Below, piece after piece: positions 11,601 to 23,120 of a stretch of DNA of 64,000 nt (position 1 is the first letter of the stretch; the number at the start of each line of letters is the position of its first letter). This stretch comes from Chytridium lagenaria (Eukaryota > Chytridiomycota > Chytridiomycetes > Chytridiales > Chytridiaceae): contig JAHLKC010000005.1 in the NCBI GenBank assembly GCA_025449115.1, forward strand, positions 248,001 to 312,000. The letters are read 5' to 3'. The notes under the pieces are model-generated. The model was given only the letters and a program-made list of their open reading frames with translations. It ran no database searches and had not been told where the DNA came from. A program made the translations under genes and the position numbers.

Positions 11601-12802
11601 TCCTAGCTTACAAGTCTCTTGGTGAGTCACCCTTATCCCCCCATCTATGTCGATAAAATTTTAACCCGCCCCTTTTTTCAGGTTGCAAACGCTCTAAGGT
11701 TGGCAAAGACGAGGCTGCTTTCACTCCTGGGTCCAGCACCCCTCCCAAGGATGTCAAGAAGCCCGCTGCCGATGATGCCAAGAAGCCCGCTGCTGAAGAG
11801 TCCGCTGCCGCCCCTAAGGAGAGGAGAAGCGTTGACGATGACGATGATGAGAAGCCTAAGAAGAAGGATGTCAAGAAGGATAAGAAGAAGGATAAGAAGA
11901 AGCCTAAGAAGAAGAATAAGGTGAAGAAGGCTAGCAAGAAGTCCAAGAAGGCCGATGATGATGATGAAGAGGACAAGCCTAAGAAGAAGGTTACTAAGAA
12001 GAGCAAGAAGAGCAAGAAGGGTGGAAAGAAGGACAAGAAGGCTGGAAAGAAGCCTGAAAAGAAGGTTCGAAAGAAGACGGCCAAGGGTAAGAACCGTAAG
12101 ACCCCAGCCGGTAAGAAACCCACTTCCACCAAGAAGTCCACCAAAAAGTCCACCAAGAAGCCCGCCCCCAAGCGTTCTGGCCCAAAAACTCTGTCACCGT
12201 CGTTAAAGGATCCGCTGGAAAGAACGCCACCGCCAACGCTACTAGACCCAAGAACCGCTTCAACCTTGTCCGTGCTACCAAGAACTTCGACTCCAAGAAT
12301 GTCATTTCTAACTGTAAGCGTGGAACCAAAGTTAAGACCTGGGGTGTCGAATACGATGCTTGTGACTTTGTGGTCGAGGCTGTCAAGAAATGCAAGAGCA
12401 AGGACGGACGTTTCGCTTACGACAGTATGTGGGATTCGAGGAAGGCTATTGGGTGTGATTGTGGACCTTCGGTAAGTGTTCTCATGGGCTTCTTTTTTTT
12501 TTATCACTTTTCTAACTCCTCTATGCAGCAATACTTCTACAAAGCTTTATCGTGGGAAAACTACTGCCCTAGACTCCACACCGTCATGGCGGGTATGAAC
12601 GACACCAACCCCGCTACCGCCGGAAAGACCTACAACCCCTTGGAGTACTGCGTTGCGTTAGGTTTGTACTTTCTCACTTTTCCCATGACGCTTTACCAAT
12701 TTATTGACTCGCTTTCTTTCTTTAGGTTGCGAAGACCCTACAAAGAAGGTTGTCGCCTCCACCAACGCCTCTAAGAAAAACAAGGCGTCCGGCAAGAAGT
12801 AA
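8692..12802 (+). CDS. Large secreted lysine-repeat protein with two six-cysteine domains, copy E
   Basis: The ATG at 8692 starts a signal peptide (MKPFALWLGLAIAVLAVF). About 800 residues of Lys/Arg/Ala/Gly-rich sequence follow, including five tandem units of about 200 bp (9340-10480; each has a GKAPKKA and AVRAFGKKL part, then ALIARLRK and KKQYKKMAARLRKLIKKLRKK). A KKAGKKIKK-type stretch follows (10560-10760). Cysteine domain 1 spans about 11255-11690 (CKNGKSLTTW, YNACD, GFSC, SICKKV, YKSLGC). Domain 2 spans about 12310-12730 (CKRGTKVKTW, YDACD, KKC, GRFAYDSMWD, CDCG, YC, YCVALGC). A Lys/Asp-rich linker separates them. Introns: 11347-11415, about 11621-11681, 12471-12527 and about 12661-12724. 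Several one-base shifts occur in the repeats and one near 12185. The stop is at 12800-12802. Confidence 0.7.
9340..10480 (+). repeat. Tandem ~200-bp coding repeats in gene E
   Basis: The word GTCCGTGCTTTCGGCAA recurs at about 9351, 9555, 9763, 9961 and 10200, giving unit lengths of 204, 208, 198 and 239 bp. Each unit encodes a basic amphipathic helix segment and a KKGKKGKKGK stretch. Unit-to-unit length differences that are not multiples of three break the reading frame between copies. Confidence 0.8.
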
Positions 12803-14438
12803 ACGGGAACACACATAACCGTCACCTCCCTCCAACTACAATTATTTTTTTTTTGTAAAACCCTCTACCTCCACTCCAAAATCGAGCTTTTGATGCTCTA
12901 ATACCGACACACTTTTTTTTTTATAAACCCATCCCTCTTTTATTTTCATCTCACCCGTCGCCCACCCTTATAAAGGGCGAAAAGCATTGGGCGTTCTTTT
13001 GTTTTCATGTTGATTTTCGTGATTTGTCTTTTTTTTTTTTCCCTTCTTTTGGTTGTGCATTTGTGTATGATTGTACGTGGTAGATTAAAGATTGATATTA
13101 TGCCAGACTTACGCTTTCACTTGTTCTGTTGCTAGGTGTCGGTAAAGGAACATGTAAACGGAAACAACGATCTCAGAAATTAAGCAGGGAATTTCTCCAT
13201 GTGTGTTTATTTGGTGGCGCGGTGGCTGTAATTAGAGTATTGATTCAGTTCTTCGTTCTGGATATACCTCATTAGAGATCAGCTGGACGTTCGTCTTCTT
13301 TCTGCCGGTTTCTATAGGCTGTAGACGGAGACGAGGAGCAGAATACGACTAGGCGGGACGTAGTTTATTAAAGCTACAAAAACCCTCAAAACAGGGAGAA
13401 TACACGATTCTTATAATAAAGATGGTGGGTCACAATACGTGACGTGACTCCTCCCCCCCCCCCCCCAAGTCGATTCTGCTCCTCGTCTCCGTCTACAGCC
13501 TGAAGAAACCGGCAAATAGAAGACGAATGTCCAGCTTGAGCTCTTATGAGGTATATCCAGAAGAAAAAAAAACCCTAATCAATATCCTAAGGCCATATAA
13601 GGTATAGGTTGTTCAATTGCGAGCATCAGCAAACAGGTGGACGTTGAGCTCTTTTTAGCTTTTACTCTTTCATCATACCTTTTCCTCGCAAGCTTCGACT
13701 CGAAAGCAACGTCTCCTACCCTTCACGGAAACAATCGGTTAGTAATGGGACGGTTTTATTTATTTCGAATCATTGCAACCAAAAACGGGTTTAGATGACA
13801 TATTCCGGCTCCGTGTGTTTGGACAGCCATCGTTTGGCGTTGATCATGGGCAAAGGGGGCTTCTTTTTCCCACATTAATGACTGCGCCGCTGTGGGCACC
13901 ATGAATTTGTCGTCACTCCACTAATTTATGTTCCGTACATCGAGCATATCAACACGGTAAATGAGCAAAGTCGATACACAAAAGGTGACCGGTATATAAA
14001 ACGAAGTCTCTGGTGCGAGTGTTTCAGCGACGCCTTTGGCGTTGGGTAAGCGCCAATTGCCTTATGTATGTCCTAAATGCATATACAAGCTTAATGCGAT
14101 TGTGTGGAAATGGTGTCTAGAAGGTTTAGTGGGATGGTGTCTAGAAGACCGCGTTTTGGATCCTTTTGGCGGCGAGGTTATTGCTCTGTTGTTTTGCCGT
14201 GGATTTTAAAGAAGACGTTGAATGGTGGGCTAGAATTAATTCATTGTTTTGATGATGCGCGATGGGAGTATCTGAAGACACACGTAACGTATATATAGCC
14301 AGATAAATTGAGATTGAGTATAAATGACTATAAAAACTGTAAACGTCCTCTCTGCCTTTGTCATCATTTTTCCCTCGCATCCCCGGCTATCACTCTTTAT
14401 TTAAGCTACATTAGTTTCCATCGACCGTACCTACCATC
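12803..14438. other. Intergenic with inverted-repeat element
   Basis: T-rich 3' flank of gene E (12803-13080), then the inverted-repeat element at 13235-13586, then unremarkable sequence. Two TATA-like stretches (TATAAATGAC, TATAAAAAC) at about 14318-14337 lie about 100 bp before the next ATG and are its likely core promoter. Confidence 0.5.
13235..13586. mobile_element. Foldback/MITE-like element with ~115-bp inverted arms
   Basis: The left arm, about 13235-13350, is the imperfect reverse complement of the right arm, about 13468-13586. For example, CTGTAGACGGAGACGAGGAG on the left pairs with its complement on the right, and GGATATACCTCAT on the left with ATGAGGTATATCC. Roughly 85-90% of arm bases match by eye. 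The 117-bp loop includes a run of 14 Cs. No reading frame is inside, so this fits a non-autonomous inverted-repeat element. Target-site duplications were not identified. Confidence 0.6.
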
Positions 14439-14769
14439 ATGAAAGTCGCAAACTTCTTCTACATCCTTTCGTGGGCTCTCGCAGCTACAACCACATCCGC
14501 CTCCCCTCTCACCAACGATCTCTCGCTCTCCCGTCGCGGCAACGCCATGTCCGGAGCCAAAGCCTCCTTCCAAAACGCCGGACTAGCCGTCGCTGCCAAA
14601 AGGCCACGAATGCAACACGGCCGCAAGGCATCTCATCTCTGGTTCTAGTGCATGTTGCCCTGCCTACCAATCGTGCATTTCAACTCGAAGGGATGCGATG
14701 GCGTGTGGGAAGGAGTATAATACCTGTAAGGCGACGCATAAAGGTGCTGGGGCAGCTGTAGAGCGTTGA
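14439..14769 (+). CDS. Small secreted cysteine-rich protein
   Basis: The ATG at 14439 follows TATA-like sequence at about 14318-14337. The signal peptide is MKVANFFYILSWALAATTTS, cleaved near ASP. The open frame breaks at an AAAA run near 14600. Shifting one base there gives KGHECNTAARHLISGSSACC, then QSC, MACG and YNTC, ending AAVER with seven cysteines in about 55 residues. A second one-base shift near the stop would add a further segment with one more Cys (HGSDCADPTK). Its size, secretion signal and cysteine density resemble fungal small secreted proteins or effectors. No family is recognised, and it does not share the pattern of copies A to E. Confidence 0.5.
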
Positions 14770-16061
14770 GAAGGGCAAAACTCACGGGAGCGATTGCGCG
14801 GATCCGACAAAGGCGGCGACACCGGAGGGAGGGCGTGTTGTCCGGCACGGGCTTCGTGTCTTAAAAAGTCAAAGACTGCTGTGGCGATGAGGGAGTGTGA
14901 ATCTGGTTTTGTGCAATGCCTTGGTCGAAATGGAGCCTGAGAGGGCGTTGGGTTCTACGATGCATTTATGTTTATTTGCCATTTCAGTTCTTTGTATTAA
15001 AGTTAGTGAAGAATACTCATTTGCTTTTTAATAAAACGTATCCTGTCTGAAGTTCCAAGTGTACCCTTTGATTTTCGTTCTTTTCTAGGGATCTGATCCA
15101 ACATCGGCATGCTTGGAAAGAGGAGAGTGTAAAATAATTTATATGAGGCTGTACCTAAATGGGATCGAATACCTTCGGAACAGGAATATGAGGAAATTCC
15201 CGTCTGTATGTGTCCAGTCCACTTTGCGCAAAGGATGGTTATAACACGATATCTTGCCGCGTATGATGCAAAAGGTGCCATCCGCCTAACATTCACAAGT
15301 TTGATGTGAGCCTGTTTTTACTCGGAAAAATAAAATAGAAATATTTAGTTAGTTGGCAGCACACGCATGTAAAAGAGGTTTAGGATTGACGGCGAGGAGT
15401 TATCAAATCTCAACAGCAAGACAGTTTTGGCAGGAATCCAACATAATGACTCAGTCTGCCACGTATCCAAATCTTAATAAAGAAAATGGAGATGAGCACT
15501 CCCGGAAGCTATTCTATTGCCCTACAGAGCCCCTGTCCAAACACTCAAGGAGGGCTCCGATAGTGTGAAACGATCGGTAGCACTGGTCTCTATGATAGGG
15601 TCCGTAGTGTCTTTTGGCACAGCAACCCAGTAACCTGAGAATGTGTTGTCGTCACAAAAGGGATTGATAGCTGCATGTCCGAACATATCTGCCTCTGATT
15701 TAATTTAATCATCTTTTATAGCCGCACAACAAAAGGCCAAGGTTGATTCCAGATCTGTCTACCTATATTGACGGGCCCAGGCCTCATCATCGAGAAGGAA
15801 TCATATAAAAACAAGAAATATATGATACACGTTTGTAAAAACTGAGACTGAACAGTCGAGTGTTATTAATGCGCGTGTATGTCACTCTCTCTGTGGCTAA
15901 CTTTTACAGAATTTTTCGCTCATTATATCACAAAGGGGTTGGGGACGGTATGCCGAAGTCGCCAGCACACCTTATTAGACTTTTCACTGCACCGGATGAA
16001 TACACGTCCTCGAAATAATTTTTTACACACTCATAATGTTTACTACATATTTAACACCATT
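14770..16061. other. Intergenic, nothing recognised
   Basis: About 1.3 kb. Open frames on either strand here (15003-15296, 15353-15568, 15879-16175) have no start context, domains or composition that supports a gene. Confidence 0.4.
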
Positions 16062-19032
16062 CTAAGCTCCCTGCCCAAGTATATGCGCGAAAATCACCGC
16101 CGCCATCAGAACCTGTGGGCACTCTACAAAAGTTGTTCCCCCAAACGCCGCCTCATCCGTCTCCTCCAACTCTAACTCTGTAGTCCATCTTGTCTCTCTC
16201 ACACTCTTCCTCGCCAATTTCCTTCCGTGACTTTCTCCCACCAGTTTCTGTTCCCTAGACGACGCGAAACGCTGCACCACAATAAATTTTGAGTCCCTTA
16301 GATCGCCGGTGAGGGTGTATCGGTGGGTAGTGGATGTAGGCGTAATTTCGAGCTTTAGAGAGGAAGCTTGGGTGATGGTGCCGAGAGAATGGATGGATTG
16401 GGTCATGGGGCTTTTGGCAGTGATTGTAAAGTCTTTGGTTGAGTCTTTTATGGAAGTGATGTCTATTTCGGCGGTTGAAAAGAAGCGAGGACGAAGATCG
16501 GTGATAACATGCTCCTTTGTTTTCATAAAACAAAGTCAATATAAATGAACGATTTGGAGGGGAGACACAAGTAAATATAAATACTTTTTGCTCTCCCAGT
16601 TCCGAAGATCAATACTAAACAAATCTGAATCACACCCTTCAGCCTGTAACGCTGCCTTCTTAATCTTCGACCCCATAAAACACGTCACAAGTGTCATTCG
16701 AACACGACGTTTCGCAGCAGCAGCCGTTGCCGCCTGCGACCCCTCCACATCCAACGCCGCAACCTGTCGTGAAGGTCTCTTTCCTTTTGGGACATAATCT
16801 ACGTGTGAAAATGAATCCGATATGTTAGACGCAGAGAGACATGATGCAAGTTGTTGGAGATCTCGTTGAATTTTTTCTTGTTGGGCTTCGAGACGACGTT
16901 CAATGTCGCGTTTTTGGGCTTCGAGTTGGCGTTGGTATTCTGTGGTGGCGGGGGGCGCCGAGAAGATAGTGGGGAAGGGGTTTATTATGGATGTGTCGAT
17001 TAAAAGGGTGTTGGTTCGAGGGCTATATCAAAATTAGAATTTTTGGTTAGCAAGGTCATTAGAGGTATTTGCATTAATAAAACCTTACTTTGGTGGATTC
17101 GATGCAAGCTGCTTTGTTCCAGGGGTTAAAATGCCATGTGATTCCTCAATTCTTAAAAGGTATTAGCAATCTATTAGACAATGAAAGAGTTCTAGATAAT
17201 GTTACCTTGATTGCTCAAAACGGGAAGAAGATTCGTCTAATCTCAACAAAGCAATTTGAATTTTGACGCTGCGATGCTTTTCTGACATTTGGTACCAGGG
17301 AAAGTTTGAGTTTCGTATAGTATCGTAATGAAAAGAGAAAAATAAGGAAGTGCTTACTGTTAACCGACAACACAGAATCATCCGCAAAAGGAGCTTCTTC
17401 CAGTGCAGCGCGGTTACACCTTTATCCAACGACGAAGACGCGGTAAATGCTTTCGCTTCACATCTTTCAATTCTATAGGAATCCCAGGCTCCGTTTCGCA
17501 TAAAAAGTCCCGCCCCATTTGAAGATAATCCCCAGATTTGAGTTCAACAATCTCGCTCACTTGGCCAGACTCACCAAGTCTATGTCCGTTTAAGAAAGTC
17601 CCACCATTGGATCCGACATCGCGAGTAAATATCTATTCAGGTGTTTAAGAGATCTGTAAAGTATTTGCTGATTTTTAATTTTTACCTTTCCGTTCTCATT
17701 CCATATTTCGAGGTGATTCCGGCTTACAACCTGACTATCAAAAGTTTTAAAAAAAGGATGCCGCCTTGTGTTGCTACGACCGAATCTGGTAACATCGGAA
17801 AGGTCGACGGCGACGAGAGGAAACATGCCGTTGATTGGAATAAGGACGACTCGATCCCTCGCGGCAGATTTTGTCACAGAGCTGTTGCAAATAGTTGATG
17901 CTGAGGGAGGATCTGTCCCAATGGCAGCAGACGAAGCAATAATAGGTGCCGGTTTACTTCTAGACATTTGAGGTTGTAAAGACACGTCAGAGTCTAGAGT
18001 TTTCGCCAGCACGTCCAAATCGCGAGAGAGCTCTGATGATGGATCGACTGCAATTTTGGTGGATTCAAGGTATTCTGTCCAGCCTTTGACTTGTTAAGAA
18101 GAGTCTTTTTCCGCGACAACAGTGCCTCCTTTGATGGCCCTTCAAGCAAGGTGGTCGCATCAACAGAGTGCAAACGCGGCCGTGAAGTCTCAGCTACATG
18201 CTCTTGAGTCTCTCTCACTTCAGCAAGATTCTTGCGAATGCTAACGCCAGCCGGAAGGGGCCCGCATTTGGATTGACCCATCTGATACGCTGCGAACTCG
18301 AAATGAAGAAGTAACACGTCCTTCGGTCTTTATATTCACAAGCGTTGGTTGATGTTGAATCTGCGGCTTGCCTGTGATCTTTTCATCAGCTCACTGAGCA
18401 TATCAGCTTCTGAAAGGTAGTCTGCACGGTCTTTTTGCCATATGCTTTCACGTCGAGACAATTGATGCTTAAGTATTGATGCAAAGCTACCGATGAGCTG
18501 TTAACTGCAGCAAGTGCAGCTTTCACGCTATCCTCCGTCACGGTTTTGGAAAGCCGATGGAGTTCTTTCAAAACTGCTCGCTTGCTCGCTGCGACGAGCT
18601 TGAGCACTGAAAATGGTAAATTATAGTTCGGTAATCTTTTGGCAACTGTGTTGTCTCTTTCTTGTCGAATGACCTTGTCGACGATGGCGCCAAGTGAGAA
18701 CAACTGGGGATTAAGTTCCATCTTGTATGAAGGCAATTGTTCAGCTAGGACCATACATAGTACTTTGACAGAGTCCCATTGCTCCTTTACGTTGACCTCT
18801 GCAACGCTGTCGTCCGTTCCAATTCCCTTTCCACTGCTAGTTGATGCCGATGTGGGGCCAGTGTTACGCAGGAAAGATGCGATTAGCAACTGCGCTTCAA
18901 GGTCCAATTGATTCACAACATTATGAGAAGTGCCACATGTCGACCCAGAGCGAGCTCATCTGACGGGATGCGTTCTTCACCATGAGGCTTATCATTAACG
19001 CCGGTGGTGTCGATGCTTGAGCTTACATCCAT
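16062..19032 (-). CDS. FHA-domain protein with coiled coil (SLMAP/Far10-like architecture)
   Basis: The ATG at 19032 (MDVSSSIDTTGV) begins an N-terminal helical region (18.9-18.4 kb; LDLEAQLLIASFLRNTG). A Ser/Thr/Pro-rich linker precedes an FHA domain at about 17.91-17.50 kb with the phosphothreonine-binding signature: TRFGRSNTRRHP, VVSRNHLEIWNENGKV, and after an intron DVGSNGGTFLNGHRLGE and LKSGDYLQMGRDF. Downstream exons carry a coiled coil (YQRQLEAQKRDIERRLEAQQ) and a 150-residue C-terminal part of unknown fold that ends in a short hydrophobic stretch. The FHA text resembles the STRIPAK-associated SLMAP/Far9-Far10/Vps64 group, some of which are tail-anchored; that assignment is inference. 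At least four one-base shifts (near 18920, 18430, 18060 and 17420) must be bridged. An in-frame stop at 16536 is skipped if 16586-16515 is an intron. Confidence 0.6.
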
Positions 19033-19746
19033 GATGTTGTACTCGTCAAAGGCTCATTCGCCCTTCGTAAACAATAATAATTGCTGGAGTTATTTCATAG
19101 GGACTCCGTTGGAAGTAGAGTTTGTGGACAATAGCGCGTCCGCTTGATTGGGACGAAGAATGGAAACCACCTACCGTCCAGCGTTGCGCCGGAACAGATT
19201 TGAGAGATACTCTTGAGCTTCAAACACTTTTTGCGCCTGTGATGGCTTCCATGAAACTTCAGAGGATGACATGTTTACCAAGTCCTGACGTTATGTTTGC
19301 TTGGGCGAGCGTCTTAATTTTTTTTTCTTCTTTCAAAGCAAGAGGATTTGCCTGTCAACACAGGACTCCGCACCTGCAGAAAAAGGACCTCCGACTCTAT
19401 CGACTCTCATAGACGCAGCAGCGAGAGAGAGCATCCGACTCTAAGAGGGTTGTAACCATCACGGCCTTTGAGCTGGGTACTTGTTGAGCAACGGTTGAGT
19501 TCGGACTTGCAAAGCTGGCTTGGTAGGGCATCTCCATCTGCAGAGAAGGATCATAATTGAGGGAAAGACCAGACGCCGACCCTTTCTCTTGCCAAGGAAT
19601 GAGGCATCGGGACCGCTGAAAAGATCTCGCTCTCAAAGCTCAAGCAGATTGCGCTCGCCAGTAAGGAAAGCTCAGTTTGTGGTGAAGGTGGAGGACCTGT
19701 TTCTCCTGGGAGCAGGTTTTCGCCCAGAAGAGGCTCCGAAGCATCC
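19033..19746. other. Divergent intergenic region between FHA gene and membrane/coiled-coil gene
   Basis: About 700 bp between two opposing starts. Open frames on both strands at 19397-19746 are poor in features. A 5' exon of the plus-strand gene might lie here, because its frame is open upstream to about 19605 without an ATG. Confidence 0.4.
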
Positions 19747-22700
19747 ATGTTGTCGATGGGACAAAGCATGGAATCGGACAGAGTCGAGGGTGAAGTGGAT
19801 CAAGAGTCATGCCGGCGTTTCTCCTTCTCTTCGTCATCCTCCTCCAACACTGGGGTCCAAATAGATAGAATGGATGTTGACTCACTTGCTGAGCTGGAAA
19901 CCAAGGAGGATTGTCTTGGACCTTCAACCACGAAGTTTTCTGGAAGCCCTTCTAGAAATCGTGACTGCGACCAAGCTCAAGCTCAGCCAGTTGCAGCTCA
20001 TGGGGTTTTGGAAGGGAAATCCATCGCTTTGCATCCTACCCACTTAGAAACGCCCGAGAAACCGTCGACGGATAAAGTTGATATCGTTTCGACAGAGACG
20101 CCTGAAGATCTTGCATCTATCTTGAAGGAGTGGGCGGATGACTTCGACAAGGCCATTGAGGGTTTCTTCTCCAAGAACAAGCTTTTTGACCTCTTTGGGT
20201 TGTGGATGATGATATTGCTTTTAGATGCATCGTTGTCTTCGCCTACCCGTATCGAATGGCTTGGATTTTGTATTTTATCCTTTTCGCCATTCCATCGCTG
20301 CCTACAGCTTTCCTTCAGAGCGGTGTTTGCTTTGCTTGTGTTTTATGGGGTCTCTGACACGGCCTTTTTTGTTCTCTTCAAGACAATCGCACATCCAAAG
20401 CTCCTGCCAACAATCGCCAATATGATCGTTTACGGGCATGTAATTGGGTGCATCCGTGGTTTGGATCCTATCTCCTGCGGCCTCTGGGCTTCTTTGCTTG
20501 CCATCGACCTTGTGGCAAAAGAACCACCCGCTACGAACGTGGAAGCTATGCCGGCCATTCACTGTGTGTCATATGGCTTTTACCTTCTGCTTTCGGAGCT
20601 GTTTGCAACCATCACGGAGTACCGCAATGAAAGGCTAGCCTGCAACGATGTCATCAATGGAGAACTCCGACTCTACCCCACCTCCTTAATGACGTCTTCA
20701 CTCTTTTCAAAGGAAATGTCCGAATGCCTGGTTAACCCTACTGTGAAGAGACATGCAGACTCATGGGAATGTTTATTGGGGAAAAAAAACCTTTGAAAAA
20801 TCCTTCAAACTTCGATGGTGGGGTTGGCCCAGCCCCTTCCGCGTCATTGAATGCTTCCTCGGCACCAGTCACTGATCAATCGTCGAAATCCTATTCCAAT
20901 CCGCAATTCTACTACTTTTCAAACCACTACGATTCCATGAACCGCTTTGAACTTTGCGTTCTTAGAATATCACGCGATGCCGTCGCACTCACTTGGAGCT
21001 TGCCGAGATCTCTTCTTGCAACCCTTGGCGGCCTAGCCAAGTGCGAGGTAATGACATCGGAAGCTGATCAAGGGAAGAAGTCGGGCTTACGGCCGCCACC
21101 CCCCGTTGAGCCCATGTGTGCCTTAAAACGTCAGTATTCTGTCAGTTTTGTAGTTCTATTTCTTTAATTTTTTCTAAAACAATTCTGCGGTAATTACACA
21201 GGCGAAGAATTCGCAGCCGACGAGGGAACATCTACAAATACCAATCTTGTCTATCCTCCTATCCCACCACTTCATCAACCTGTTATCATTACACCCGCAG
21301 ATATTCGAATTACCGTCAACGGAGAGGATTGGCAAAGAGAACGAACCTGCCTATCACTACTTGATATGAATATTGTTTTAACTGGATTAAAGCTTGGGGT
21401 TCTCTCAGAGATTGTTATGTGGATTAAGGGATACGCCAGCATTCCTTTACGAATCTGCTCGACAAAAGATTGTGGTACGTACCATAGCTTTTGTAAAAGT
21501 TGATGTTTGATGTTTAAGTAACTGTTTTATAATTAGTTTCTTTGAGCCCTATGAGAAGAAGGATATTTGAAACGGATACTCGAAAATCTGAGCACACTTT
21601 TGAACCTGCCTCCCTTCTGGATTCCAAGATTTTGAGAAGAGAGGAAATTTTGGATACTTTGACTCATGAGCAGCAGAACAAGAAAAATATGCAGGCAAAT
21701 CTCAAGAAGATGCGGAAGGACTTTTCAAAAACTCTTTCTTCTCTTCGCTCGGAGATGGACGTAGTAAGAAAGTCAATGGTGAAGGATGCTGCTCTCGAGG
21801 TGAAATCAAAACAGCGAATGCAATTTCTCTACGAACAACTGAAGCAAACTGAGGTTGCTATTGGGAAGCTGAAGGACGAGGCCGCTTTTCTTATTGAGAG
21901 CGAGAAACGGCTATCAAATCAAAACGACTTGTTAGCAAAAGATCTGGTTGTACTAAAGGAGGGACTGAAAAAGGTGGAGAGAAGCGCGTCGAAATCAGCC
22001 GCCACTAACGCGAAGGTGATCGCCTCGGCTGAGGCGGACCTGAAGGAGGCGGAGGAGGCTCATTTAAACGCTAGGGACGAAATAGACCGCATGAAGGCCG
22101 AGATGAAGTCTATTAAAGGGGAAATGCAGGCTATGCAGCCCGTCAAACCTTTGAAGAAGTTGAAGAACAAATATTCATCAGAGCATTTGATGAAGAAGAT
22201 GGAAGTTGAGCTGGGTATCATTGAGCAAGACGTTGTGATGGCAAGGGCGGCTTGCGAGGGGGCTGTGGACAGAAACTCGAATATGAGGAGGACGGTGGCG
22301 GACGAAACCCGATTTAGGCAACGTCTTCAAGATGAGCTTAGACGTGTAGAGAATGATAGGGTCAGAGATTATTCTAGGGTGGATGACGTGCTTTCGAACC
22401 CCGTCTCACGTCACACGTCACAAGAGATGTCTGGGTGGGCATCGTTTGTCGGTGGTGGTATCCTTCCAGCTCTCGGGTCTGAGCTTCAAACGTGGGAAAA
22501 GATCAACCAGAATCTTTCAGGGAATGGTTCGCAAGGAACCTCATCCCTAAGCGTCTCCTCTCGATTAAGCACGGATGATGGCTGGCCGAAGATGGGGATA
22601 TACGACACCGGTTTTCGAGATTCGAATCCCTATTCGGCTTTTGGGCACGGTGCTCTCGCTGGTCTGGACATGCGAGTTTCTAGCAAGCCCTACGGGCCGA

Positions 22701-22924
22701 ACTCCGCCCACCTGGAGCTTGATGGGATGATATATAATCCGTCGCCTACTCCAGTTTTGCTTGCGACGGCTGCGGAAGATATCAAGCAGGGCTACGACGC
22801 CATGGATCCTATGCTTGGCTTAGCTGGGCATGATATTTTGTCCAGCTTGGGCTTGGACATGGATGCTCCGTCATCAGACTTTTCGAATAGTCTGAGCATT
22901 GTGGGGGGCTTGACCACACAGTGA
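19747..22924 (+). CDS. Multi-pass membrane protein with long C-terminal coiled coil
   Basis: The ATG at 19747 is the first in an open frame; a 5' exon is possible. Residues 1-140 are Ser-rich and acidic. About five hydrophobic segments follow (for example FGLWMMILLLDASL, FRAVFALLVFYGV and YGFYLLLSELFATI). At 20778-20787 an A8 run shifts the frame by one; reading continues as GEKKPLKNPSNFDGG. After introns at about 21132-21201 and 21476-21537 comes a helical coiled coil of about 250 residues (LKKMRKDFSKTLSSLRSEMD, EEAHLNARDEIDRMKAEMKS), then a Ser/Gly-rich tail to the stop at 22924. N-terminal membrane segments plus a C-terminal coiled coil are seen in fungal AcrB-type and macoilin-like proteins; I cannot confirm either. 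It converges with the cyclase gene 196 bp away. Confidence 0.65.
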
Positions 22925-23120
22925 TACCGCGAAGCATATAGGTTCAGGCTTTTGCTATTGCCAATGTAATTTATGAACGACCGAATACGATTAAGTTATG
23001 AGAGCCGCAGACTTTTGTCGATTGAGGCGAAATTCCTCATCACATTATATATATTTACACTCCGTGGTATGCAGAATTAATACAGGTCACGCACCGCATC
23101 GAGGATGAGACGATCTGAAA

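Noticed and set aside
15003..15568. Open frames of 97 and 71 codons
   Set aside because: No domain, signal peptide, promoter or splice support; base composition is that of intergenic DNA.
20778..20787. Programmed ribosomal frameshift at the A8 run
   Set aside because: Similar one-base shifts occur in many unrelated genes of the window without slippery-site structure, so a sequence error is the simpler explanation.
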